Shown here piece after piece: positions 10,302 to 17,639 of a stretch of DNA of 51,088 bases. The translations under genes and the position numbers were made by a program. The first letter of the stretch is position 1. Every line of letters starts with the position of its first letter. The stretch spans positions 1 to 51,088 of the forward strand of contig CAZJHX010000072.1 in the NCBI GenBank assembly GCA_964545715.1, read 5' to 3'. The notes under the pieces were generated by a model that was given only the letters and a program-made list of their open reading frames with translations, was not told the origin of the DNA and made no database searches. The DNA is from CAZJHX01 sp964545715. GTDB taxonomy: Bacteria > Myxococcota_A > UBA9042 > GCA-2863065.

Positions 10302-10928
10302 ATGCGGTACGCGCTCGCCGTCGTACTGTTGCTCGGCGCCTGCAAGACGGTGCCGCCGCCCGAGCCCAAAACGGACGACAAGTACAACTGGCGCGCCCTC
10401 AACGAGGCGTGGGAAGACCCCGCGCCGCTTCCCCCCTTCCGCTTCATCGATCAGGACGCCAAGGAGTTCGCGCTCAGCGACTTCGACGACGCCTACCTGG
10501 TCTTTGGCTTCGTCTTCTCGCGCTGCCCGATGCCCAAGGCCTGCCCCCTGACAATGAAGCGCATGGCCGCAATCCAGAAGCTCTGGGCCGAAAAGGTCGC
10601 CAACAACCAAACGAAGGGCCGCAAGCTCCAGCTCATAGGCGTCACCCTGGACCCGGAGTTCGACTCCCCGGACATCCTCAAGGCCTGGGGCACAGCGTTC
10701 GGCGCCGACTGGACGAACTGGAAGATGGTCACGGGCCCCGAAGAGCTCGTCGCCAAGGAGTTTCCGCTGATGTTCAACGTGCTCGCCCTCCCAGTAGCAG
10801 ACGAGGCAGTGCGAATCCGTCACAGCGTCAAAGTCGCTCTGGTCGCCCCGGGCCGAATCTTCAAAAAAGACTGGCCCAACAACGAGTTCGAGCCCAAAGA
10901 AGTGGTCGACCTCATCCTGGCCGACTGA
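10302..10928 (+). CDS. SCO1/SenC-like thioredoxin-fold lipoprotein
   Basis: A 208-residue lipoprotein (lipobox LLGAC, Cys14) with a thioredoxin-like fold of the SCO family. Classical members deliver copper to cytochrome oxidase. The usual CxxxC is replaced by CPMPKAC, a CX5C motif (C75, C81), in the expected place after FGFVFSR. A His in RHSVKVALV (H174) sits where the third copper ligand of SCO is found. LIGVTLDPEFDSPDILKAWG matches the family core. The gene starts 1 base after ahcY, so they are co-transcribed, although no pathway link is obvious. Because of the altered Cys spacing it may be a thiol reductase rather than a copper chaperone. Confidence 0.78.
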   Translation: MRYALAVVLLLGACKTVPPPEPKTDDKYNWRALNEAWEDPAPLPPFRFIDQDAKEFALSDFDDAYLVFGFVFSRCPMPKACPLTMKRMAAIQKLWAEKVANNQTKGRKLQLIGVTLDPEFDSPDILKAWGTAFGADWTNWKMVTGPEELVAKEFPLMFNVLALPVADEAVRIRHSVKVALVAPGRIFKKDWPNNEFEPKEVVDLILAD

Positions 10929-10969
10929 CACGCCCGACCCCCACCCCCAAGATTCACGCGAGCCCGGCC

Positions 10970-11315
10970 GGGCTCATAAACGCCCTACATGATTCATGTG
11001 CGGCTTTTGTGACGCAAAAANNNNNNNNNNNNNNNNNNNNNNNNNNNNNNNNNNNNNNNNNNNNNNNNNNNNNNNNNNNNNNNNNNNNNNNNNNNNNNNN
11101 NNNNNNNNNNNNNNNNNNNNGCGCGCATAAACGGCCTACATGATTCATGTGCGGCCTTTGTGACGCAAAAAGCGCGCATAAACGGCCTACATGATTCATG
11201 TGCGGCCTTTGTGACGCAAAAAGCGCTCATAAACGGCCTACATGATTCATGTGCGGCGTTTGTGACGCAAAAAGCGCTCATAAACGACCTACATGATTCA
11301 TGTGCGGCGTTTGTG
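10970..11315. repeat. 51-bp tandem repeat array with palindromic core, interrupted by a gap
   Basis: One unit before the N gap and four after it (repeat starts near 11121, 11172, 11223 and 11274) are spaced exactly 51 bp apart. They differ by only a few bases, and each carries ACATGA-T-TCATGT as a perfect palindrome, plus TTTGTGACGCAAAAA. There are no spacers. The 100-N gap falls inside the array, so true copy number is unknown and probably larger. Because 51 is a multiple of three, frames on both strands stay open as 17-residue repeats, but I see no sign these are translated. Confidence 0.9.
11021..11120. other. Assembly gap (100 N)
   Basis: Exactly 100 N, the usual placeholder for a scaffold gap of unknown length. 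It lies inside the 51-bp repeat array, which explains why the assembler failed there. Confidence 0.99.
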
Positions 11316-11335
11316 AGCCCCTTTTCTGCCGGGGG

Positions 11336-11857
11336 TCAGTCGAGGGGGAGCTGCCACTTGCAGTAGGCGTTGGCCGCATTGACCGTGGAGAGGGCGTTGC
11401 AGTACTCGTCGGCGGGGAAGTCCTGGACGATGGCGCCGCCCTTGCGGCACTGGCACTCGAGGGTGCCGAGGGCGGCGACCTCGGTGCAGGTGATGGTGAA
11501 GTCGCCGGCATTGCACTCCCAGGTCCAGTCGCACTGGCCGAAGCCCTCGTCGATGAAGCCGTCGTCTTCGCACTCCCAGTCGGCGTCCGGGTCGACGGGG
11601 CCCTCGTCGGGTTGGGGCGGGAGGCCGAGGTCGGCGGGGAGGTCGGGCTCGCCGTCGCCGCCTTCGTCCGGCGCGGCCTGGACCACGTCCCTGGGCTCGC
11701 CGCCGGTGGTCGGTGGGGTGCCGGTGGTGTTGCCGCCGGTCGTGGCGGGCTTCACCGTGGCACCGACGTCCGGGTATTGATCGCCGATGGCGGCGCAACC
11801 GCACGCCGTGCCCAGCACCAGGACCACGACAATAAGGATGGGGAGTAGGCGCGACAT
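11336..11857 (-). CDS. Small Cys-rich lipoprotein, function unknown
   Basis: A 173-residue exported protein. The signal peptide MSRLLPILIVVVLVLGTACGC carries a lipobox-like LGTAC. A long Thr/Gly/Pro/Asp linker (about residues 30-90) leads to a compact Cys-rich tail (WECEDDGFIDEGFGQCDWTWEC to the end) with eight Cys that probably form disulphides. No known enzyme motif is seen. It is divergent from the radical SAM gene, with only 20 bp between the starts. The 51-bp repeat array lies just past its stop. Confidence 0.7.
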   Translation of the reverse strand: MSRLLPILIVVVLVLGTACGCAAIGDQYPDVGATVKPATTGGNTTGTPPTTGGEPRDVVQAAPDEGGDGEPDLPADLGLPPQPDEGPVDPDADWECEDDGFIDEGFGQCDWTWECNAGDFTITCTEVAALGTLECQCRKGGAIVQDFPADEYCNALSTVNAANAYCKWQLPLD

Positions 11858-11877
11858 TGCGCTATAAGCTACACGAA

Positions 11878-13701
11878 ATGCGGGTCTGTCTCATCTCACC
11901 CCCCGTCGCCAAGGCCTGTGAGCCGCTGCTGGGGATCGCCACGCTGAAGTCCTTTTTGGAGGGGCATGGGGTGGTGTGTGAGTGCATCGACGCCAACGTG
12001 GAGGCCCAGGATTGGCTGCTGCGGCAGGACCGACTGGAGGACGCCGCCGACGCGCTCCGGCAGGCTCCGCACCTGCCGCCTCGGGTGGAGAAGCTGGCGC
12101 GCTCGTGGCCCACCATGCGCAAGCAGGTCGGACGCACGCTTGAGATGCTGCGGTCGCCTCATGCCTACGAGGACAACAACCGCTATCGCACCGCGGTCAC
12201 CAGCCTGAACCGCATGATGGGGCTCGCCGGGGCGGCACACGACCGCGATCAGGGATCGCCGGTCACCGTCACGCTAACGGACTACCTGGACGCGCGCTAC
12301 TGCGACATGGACTCCGCCTCGGTGCTGGAGGCGGCGCGACATCCCGAGCACAACGCCTTCTACGAGTACTTTCGCGACGAGCTGATCCCCCGTGTGCGCG
12401 CGATGAAGCCCACCGTCATCGGGCTGTCCTTCATCTTTCGCAACCAGCTTCTGTGCGGGGCTGTGCTGGCCGGCATGCTGCGCGACGCCTTTCCCGACGT
12501 GCACATCACACTGGGCGGTGAGCTGGTCTCGGCATGGGCGGAGTATCTCGAGCATACAAAGCTGCCGCAGCTGGCCGACTCGGTCATCCCGTACGAGGGC
12601 GAGCTGCCGTTGCTGGCGTTGGCGCGCGGTGAGCCGCTGGAGCGGGTGCCCAACATCCACTATCTAGACTCGGACGGGGTCTTTCGACGCAACCCGACGG
12701 CCAAGGTCAGCGCGCTGGCCGAAATCCCGGTCCCGGACTACAGCTGGGCGCCCTGGGACCTGTATTTTGCCCCCCAGCGCACCGCGCCCCTGGTGACGGC
12801 CCGCGGATGTTACTGGAACCGCTGCACCTTCTGCCCCGAGGTCGTCAACCCGGAGACAAAGCTGCGGTTGGCCCGCGTCGAGCGGGTCGCGGCCGACATG
12901 GACGCGCTATACGAGCAGCACGGCGTCACCATGTTTCACTTCATCGACTCGGCCATGCCTCCGCGCACACTCAAAGGCATCGCCGATCACGTCGTCGATA
13001 CCGGGCGCCCCTACACCTGGTACGGCTTCTCTCGTTTGGAGCCGTATCTCTTCCGCCCCGGCTGGGCCGACCACTTGGCGCGCGGCGGCTGTCGCATGCT
13101 CAAGCTCGGCCTGGAGACCGCCAGCCAGCGCCTGCTCGACGTCATGGACAAGAAGCAGGACGCCTACGAGGTCTCCCGCGTGCTGCGCTCTCTGCGCGAC
13201 GCCCGCATTCTGGTCCACGCCTTCTTGATGTTCGGCACGCCCTTCGAAGTCGAGCAGGACGCCCAGGACACGCTGGACTTCGTGGCCGCACACTCGGACT
13301 GCATTCAGTTCATGAATTGCTCGCTGATGAACCTGGCCAAGGGTTCGCCCATGGCGCTCGATCCGCCGGCCCACGGAATCACCGGCGTCACGCCGTTCGA
13401 GATCCCCGGCCGCAACCTGGACCTGGCGCTGTACGACAACTTCGACTGCCGGGGCTGGGGCCGCCTCGAGGCGCGCCGCTTCCTACACGGCCGGTTCCTG
13501 CGCCACGACCTTGTGCGCCCCGCATACCTGCAGACGCCGGTACATTACGACTCCAACCACTCGGTGTTTTTTCACGAAAACGTCTTCGGTCAGACGTCAA
13601 AGGTGGGCAGCGGCGGCTCCTGCCAGATGTCCAGCGCGGTCTCCGCGTCCAGCGTCACCGCCCCAAAGCGCACCGTCCACGGCTCGCCGGCGCCCTCATA
13701 G
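11878..13701 (+). CDS. B12-binding-type radical SAM protein
   Basis: A 607-residue protein. The N-terminus (VCLISPPVAKACEPLLGIATLKSFLEGHG) and residues about 170-250 (PTVIGLSFIFRNQLLCG...VHITLGGELVS) fit a cobalamin-binding-like Rossmann domain. The radical SAM core follows. Its 4Fe-4S motif is CYWNRCTFC (C311, C316, C319), that is CX4CX2C rather than CX3CX2C. GLETASQRLLDVMDKKQ and the LVHAFLMFGTPFE strand are typical of the TIM barrel. The substrate is unknown; related proteins methylate or rearrange unactivated carbons. ATG at 11878 starts the conserved block; an in-frame TTG lies 21 bases upstream. The last 37 residues overlap the convergent gene at 13590. Confidence 0.85.
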   Translation: MRVCLISPPVAKACEPLLGIATLKSFLEGHGVVCECIDANVEAQDWLLRQDRLEDAADALRQAPHLPPRVEKLARSWPTMRKQVGRTLEMLRSPHAYEDNNRYRTAVTSLNRMMGLAGAAHDRDQGSPVTVTLTDYLDARYCDMDSASVLEAARHPEHNAFYEYFRDELIPRVRAMKPTVIGLSFIFRNQLLCGAVLAGMLRDAFPDVHITLGGELVSAWAEYLEHTKLPQLADSVIPYEGELPLLALARGEPLERVPNIHYLDSDGVFRRNPTAKVSALAEIPVPDYSWAPWDLYFAPQRTAPLVTARGCYWNRCTFCPEVVNPETKLRLARVERVAADMDALYEQHGVTMFHFIDSAMPPRTLKGIADHVVDTGRPYTWYGFSRLEPYLFRPGWADHLARGGCRMLKLGLETASQRLLDVMDKKQDAYEVSRVLRSLRDARILVHAFLMFGTPFEVEQDAQDTLDFVAAHSDCIQFMNCSLMNLAKGSPMALDPPAHGITGVTPFEIPGRNLDLALYDNFDCRGWGRLEARRFLHGRFLRHDLVRPAYLQTPVHYDSNHSVFFHENVFGQTSKVGSGGSCQMSSAVSASSVTAPKRTVHGSPAPS

Positions 13702-13931
13702 GTCACCGACAGGCGCTCGATCGCCCACTGCCCCTCGGCCGGACCCTCGATAGCCACGCTGTGCGCAAAGCTGTTCGGGCTGAAGCGCCCTTCAAACGTC
13801 TCGCCGGCAGCGGTCCCGCCGCGATACTGCGGAAACGGCATCGGGTGATTGTTGAACACCACCATCACCGGGCTCTCAGTACCCGCGTCGGCGGTGACGA
13901 TCTCGACTTGTAGTGAGCTGATTCTGGGCAT
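13590..13931 (-). CDS. Small protein of unknown function
   Basis: A 113-residue acidic protein with no signal peptide and no motif I recognise. Alternating hydrophobic stretches (LQVEIVTADAG, PVMVVFNNHPMPFPQYRGG, VAIEGPAEGQWAIERLSVTYEG) suggest an all-beta fold. It starts 6 bp after the stop of the Nfu-type gene and is probably co-transcribed with it. Its last 112 bp overlap, on the opposite strand, the 3' end of the radical SAM gene. The protein-like composition makes it likely real. Confidence 0.6.
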   Translation of the reverse strand: MPRISSLQVEIVTADAGTESPVMVVFNNHPMPFPQYRGGTAAGETFEGRFSPNSFAHSVAIEGPAEGQWAIERLSVTYEGAGEPWTVRFGAVTLDAETALDIWQEPPLPTFDV

Positions 13932-13937
13932 GAGCGC

Positions 13938-14732
13938 CTACGAGAAGTACGGGTTGATCCCGGCCGCGTGGTCCGTGTCGTCGTAGATGGCGCCGACACC
14001 CGGCACCTGCTGGCGAAACGTCGTGTGGATACCCTGCCGCAGGGTCACCGCCGCCGCGCTGCAGCCCTGACAGCCACCGCCCATCTCAATGTAGACGCTG
14101 TTGCCGCGCAGGCGACTGAGGCTGATGTGACCGTTGTGCGCCGCCACACCGGGGTTTACGTGCTCGTCTATGACCCGCTGGATGGCGGTGCGCAGCGTGT
14201 CCTCGTCCGGAATCGCGTCCACGATCTCCTGCGCCAGCGCCGGGTCGCCCTTGCCCACATGCTCGCGAATCGCCGCGCCGACCAGCTCAGCCAGCGGGCG
14301 CCAGTCGCCCTCGTCGCCAACGCGCGTGATCACCACCGTCGACTCATCCACCACGACAGTCTCGACGCCCTCCACAGCGAACACGGCCGCCGGCAATGGG
14401 GACTGCGACGCGTCCTCGCTCGTCTCGAAGTGCCAGGACCCACGCTCCAGCAGCGGCCGGTCGACCAGAAACGTGCAGTCGTCCCCGTCCCTCGCGGGCT
14501 GCGCCTTGATACGGACGGCGCCATCGGTCGCCGGCGCCGCCTCCGCACGCTCGACGATCAACGGCGCCCGGATCACCCGACGCACGGGCCGATCGTCATC
14601 TAAAAAGGCGGGCTTCGGCTCCGGTGCCCGCGGGGGTGGCGCCACCGGCTCGCCGGACCGGACGTTGAACGTCCCGACCCGATTGCGGACCTGCGCTTTA
14701 ATCAGCTTCTTGATGCGTGTACGGATGCCCAT
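13938..14732 (-). CDS. Nfu-type iron-sulphur cluster scaffold/carrier
   Basis: A 264-residue cytoplasmic protein. A basic N-terminal helix and a Pro-rich linker (to about residue 60) precede an Nfu N-terminal-like domain (VFAVEGVETVVVDESTVVITR). The NifU C-terminal domain follows, with VRPxL-like positions replaced by LRTAIQRVIDEHVNPGVAAHNGHI. The cluster-binding CxxC sits in MGGGCQGCSAAAVTLRQGI (C221, C224). Such proteins bind a 4Fe-4S cluster between two subunits and hand it to client enzymes. The neighbouring radical SAM protein would be a plausible client, by context only. A small unknown gene follows 6 bp downstream. Confidence 0.9.
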   Translation of the reverse strand: MGIRTRIKKLIKAQVRNRVGTFNVRSGEPVAPPPRAPEPKPAFLDDDRPVRRVIRAPLIVERAEAAPATDGAVRIKAQPARDGDDCTFLVDRPLLERGSWHFETSEDASQSPLPAAVFAVEGVETVVVDESTVVITRVGDEGDWRPLAELVGAAIREHVGKGDPALAQEIVDAIPDEDTLRTAIQRVIDEHVNPGVAAHNGHISLSRLRGNSVYIEMGGGCQGCSAAAVTLRQGIHTTFRQQVPGVGAIYDDTDHAAGINPYFS

Positions 14733-14774
14733 AGATGCTCGATCATACCACCAGCCCCGCCCGAGGGTTCCGCT

Positions 14775-15140
14775 TCAGGTGGTGAAGATGTCGGTCAGGA
14801 GGCGGGTGACCTCGGTGCGCTCCAGCGGCTTGGACAGGTAACCGCTGACGCCACGGCGCATGGCGTCCATGAGGCTGTGACCGCTCATCGAGCCGGCCAT
14901 CACCACAATCGGTGTCACGACATCCGTGGATCGAATCCGCCTCACCAACTCGGTGCCGTGGCGGCCGGGCAGCGTCAGATTGACCACAACCGCGTCCCAT
15001 CGCCGTGAGTCGAATGTGGCCACGGCCTCCCACGCTTCGTGCGCAAAAACCGCCTCCCAGCCTTCGCGTCGCGCGATGCTGCGGACAAGTGCCCGACAGA
15101 GGCCGTCATCGTCGACGACCAGGATGCAAGGCGGCGTCAC
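14775..15140 (-). CDS. Stand-alone receiver-domain protein lacking the phospho-Asp
   Basis: A 121-residue CheY-like receiver domain with no output domain. The acidic pocket VVDDDGL is near residues 8-14 and the conserved Lys is in YLSKPLE near 105. The usual phospho-acceptor Asp is Asn54 in AVVVNLTLPGRHG, and the switch Thr/Ser position reads MAG instead of LTA. It is therefore a pseudo-receiver that probably cannot be phosphorylated in the usual way. It starts with GTG; no strong ribosome site is seen. No sensor kinase is adjacent. The long gap upstream contains an assembly gap, so its true promoter may be missing. Confidence 0.85.
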   Translation of the reverse strand: MTPPCILVVDDDGLCRALVRSIARREGWEAVFAHEAWEAVATFDSRRWDAVVVNLTLPGRHGTELVRRIRSTDVVTPIVVMAGSMSGHSLMDAMRRGVSGYLSKPLERTEVTRLLTDIFTT

Positions 15141-15592
15141 TTCTGTGATCGCATACGCTGAGATTTTGCTTTCCCCCGCTTCCGAAATGCAGGTCGGCAG
15201 CTCGTGCGCAGAACTTTAGCGATAATTTTCTTTTTTTTTCGGGGACTTTTAATTGTACATCGTACATTTTTGCAGTAAGCTAACCTAATCAGTCACCAAG
15301 GGTGGCAGTTTGGTAGAGAGAGAGTGAAGAGAGGTCGCGGGGTTGGGGGCGGGGCAAAAAAAACACCCCCCCCCCCCCCCCCCCCCCCCACCCCCCCCCC
15401 CCCCNNNNNNNNNNGTTTTTCTGTGTGTCACGTGGGGGGGGGGGGGGGGGCGTTTCTACTCTCCCCCGCCGGCCGACACCCTGGCGGCAGCTCGCCCGCC
15501 TGGCGAAACGCGCCACAAAACCCCACAGAACTTATTTAGCGGCTCTCGAACGAGGGGTTAACCCCCACACGATTTGTTCCGACTGACCTCAT
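15141..15592. other. Non-coding stretch with homopolymers, a 10-N gap and two palindromes
   Basis: This 452-bp stretch has no credible gene. It holds a T-run, TGTAC-ATC-GTACA (15254-15266), a GA-rich segment, an A-run followed by C-runs (15366-15389 and 15391-15404), ten N (15405-15414), and a 17-base G-run (15434-15450). GGGGTTAACCCC (15554-15565) is a perfect palindrome 27 bases upstream of the FkbM-type gene and may be its operator. The C/G homopolymers around the N suggest poor sequence or a wrong join. Confidence 0.7.
15405..15414. other. Assembly gap (10 N)
   Basis: Ten N between a poly-C tract and a poly-G tract. This most likely marks an uncertain join or masked low-quality bases. 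Confidence 0.97.
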
Positions 15593-16387
15593 ATGGAGGC
15601 ACTCTTAACGCGCGATACTCAAGGACTGACAGATCGCATTTTTAGCCACGACCACATCGCCCTGAAGCTCTGCAAGCACGGGCTCATGGTCTACAACAAG
15701 CACGACAGCTTCATCGGCCGCTCCTTGGACCTTTACGGCGAATGGGCGGAGTCTGAGCTTGAAACCCTCGGCAGTCTCATCCGTCCGGGACACGTCGTCC
15801 TGGACATCGGCGCCAACGTCGGCACCCACACCGTGTACTTCGCCAAAGCCGTCACCGACACCGGCACGGTCTACGCGTTTGAGCCACATCGCCTGACGTT
15901 TCAGACCCTGTGCGGGAACTTGGCTCTCAACGGAATCACCAATGTCCAGACCGAGCAGGTCGCGGCCGCCAGCGCGGGCGGCATCGATGAGTCCGGCGAC
16001 GAACCCGTGACCAGAATCCGCATCGACGACCTCCACCTGGAGCGGTGCGACGTGGTGCGCATCGGCGCCGCCGGAGACGAATGCGACATCCTGGAGGGCG
16101 CGCGCAACACCATCCTGCGCTGCCGCCCATGGATCTATCTCACCAACGACCGAGAGAGCTCGTCGCAGGCGATCATCGCAGCCATCCGCTCTTACGACTA
16201 CGAGTGCTACTGGCAGCTTAGCTACCCCTTCAACCCGGCCAACCACTTCAAAAACGGCGTGAACGCCTTCGACGATCGACGCCCTGCCGCCCACATGTTG
16301 TGCGTGCACAAGAGCATTCCGCTGTCGGGCATGGTGCGGGCACAACCCACGGACGACTGGCGCAGCGCCTGTGACCAACTGACGTAG
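15593..16387 (+). CDS. FkbM-family methyltransferase
   Basis: A 264-residue protein with a class I SAM-dependent methyltransferase fold. SAM-binding motif I is VVLDIGANVGTHTVYFAKAV (about residues 65-84), followed by VYAFEPHRLTFQTLCGNLALNG, characteristic of FkbM proteins. In the family a Lys-Ile-Asp-Val-Glu-Gly block normally follows; here it reads VRIGAAGDECDILEGA, so the usual Asp is replaced. FkbM members O-methylate sugars or polyketides; the substrate here is unknown. No clear ribosome site precedes the ATG, although GGAGG lies just inside the gene. A plus-strand group of four genes follows closely. Confidence 0.82.
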   Translation: MEALLTRDTQGLTDRIFSHDHIALKLCKHGLMVYNKHDSFIGRSLDLYGEWAESELETLGSLIRPGHVVLDIGANVGTHTVYFAKAVTDTGTVYAFEPHRLTFQTLCGNLALNGITNVQTEQVAAASAGGIDESGDEPVTRIRIDDLHLERCDVVRIGAAGDECDILEGARNTILRCRPWIYLTNDRESSSQAIIAAIRSYDYECYWQLSYPFNPANHFKNGVNAFDDRRPAAHMLCVHKSIPLSGMVRAQPTDDWRSACDQLT

Positions 16388-16420
16388 ACGCCCAGCCACC
16401 ATTTCGAGTACCAATGGTGC

Positions 16421-17638
16421 GTGTCATCGGACCAGACCGCCTTTGCTGACAAGCTGATTCGCCGCATCGTGGACGAGTGTCCGCGCCGCGTCGCCGGCTC
16501 CAAGTCCGAGCGCCATGCACACGACCTGCTGCGCGCCGAATACGAGCGCCTGGGCCTGCCGGTCGAGTACCATCACTTCAGCTGGAACATCAGCCTCTAC
16601 GCGACCATCGCGCTACACTTCGGTCTGGCCACGCTCGGCACGCTGCTCTTCTTCCTCGTTCATCCGGTCCTGGCCCTGCCGCTGCACCTGCTGGCCGCGA
16701 CCTCGTACCTGGGCGACTCCACGCGTCGCTTCTTGTTGCTGCGCCGCCTGTTCAAGTTCGTGCCGTCGCAGAACCTGATCGCGCGAGCGCCCGCGGAGGG
16801 CACACCGCGCCTGCGCATCGCCCTGGTCGCGCACATCGACGCGGCCTTCACCGGCACCGTCTTTCACCCCACCCTGATCCGCCACGGGACCAAAGAGCCG
16901 CCAATCGCCGCGCTCGGTTTCCTGCGCAAGTCCGTCCTCATCGCCACCGCCGCCGTCTTCTTGTTCGCCGCCGTGGACCTGGCCGCCTGGCTATGGCCCG
17001 CCGGCTGGCAGGCGGCGGCGGGCGCCATCCTGGGCATCCCGCCCCTGATCGCGTTTCTGTTCAACGCCGAGGTCGTCCTGCGCAACCACGTAGTCCCGGG
17101 CGCCAACGACAACCTCACCGGATGCGCCGGCGGCGTGGTGCTGGCAGAGCGGCTCAAGGACGACAAACCGGCGGACGTCGAGCTGGTCTTCATAGCCACC
17201 GGCGCCGAAGAGGCGGGCACCGGCGGCGCCTACTCCCTGGCCAGCGACATGTCCGGCGGCGCCTGGGCGCGCGAGAACACGGTTGTGCTGGGCATCGACA
17301 GCCTCTCCAACGGCGAGCTGCGCTACATGCAGGACGGCGAAGTGGTCGCCATGTCCATCGCCCCCTGGCTCGTCGAGCTCATCGAAGGCGTCAGAGCCAC
17401 TGACCCGCGCTTTGCCCAGGTCCGAGACTTCGTCATTCCGTCCGGCGCCACCGACTGCATGCCGTTTCTGGCGCGTGGCTACGACGGCGTCTGCCTGGGG
17501 TGCGTAGACCCGTCAATCGGGGCCCCACGCCACTATCACCGACCGAGCGACACCCCCGACAACCTCGACCTGGAGCAGCTCGCGCTGTCGATCGACTTTG
17601 TCGAGGCCGTGGTCCGCGCCCTGATGGCACGCACTTAA
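16421..17638 (+). CDS. M28-family zinc peptidase with membrane segments
   Basis: A 405-residue protein of the M28 aminopeptidase-like fold. Metal-site motifs appear in order: AHIDAAF (His), GANDNLTGCAGG (bridging Asp), TGAEEAGTGGAY (catalytic and ligand Glu), LGIDSL (Asp) and YHRPSDTPDNL (His). Two hydrophobic stretches near residues 50-85 (YATIALHFGLATLGTLLFFL and on) and one or two near 165-205 look membrane-spanning. This is unusual for secreted M28 enzymes but seen in membrane members. A GTG start is used. It is followed 1 base after its stop by the CDF transporter gene. The substrate is unknown; activity is likely because all five metal positions are present. Confidence 0.82.
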   Translation: MSSDQTAFADKLIRRIVDECPRRVAGSKSERHAHDLLRAEYERLGLPVEYHHFSWNISLYATIALHFGLATLGTLLFFLVHPVLALPLHLLAATSYLGDSTRRFLLLRRLFKFVPSQNLIARAPAEGTPRLRIALVAHIDAAFTGTVFHPTLIRHGTKEPPIAALGFLRKSVLIATAAVFLFAAVDLAAWLWPAGWQAAAGAILGIPPLIAFLFNAEVVLRNHVVPGANDNLTGCAGGVVLAERLKDDKPADVELVFIATGAEEAGTGGAYSLASDMSGGAWARENTVVLGIDSLSNGELRYMQDGEVVAMSIAPWLVELIEGVRATDPRFAQVRDFVIPSGATDCMPFLARGYDGVCLGCVDPSIGAPRHYHRPSDTPDNLDLEQLALSIDFVEAVVRALMART

Positions 17639-17639
17639 C

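Noticed and set aside
10970..11315. CRISPR array
   Set aside because: The 51-bp units are contiguous with no unique spacers, and no cas genes are nearby.
10994..11366. A repeat protein with 17-residue units encoded by the 51-bp repeats
   Set aside because: Open frames arise on both strands only because the unit is a multiple of three; there is no ribosome site or sensible protein start, and an assembly gap interrupts it.
15289..15561. Pro-rich or Gly-rich short proteins over the homopolymers
   Set aside because: They are translations of C and G runs around an N gap and have no start signals.
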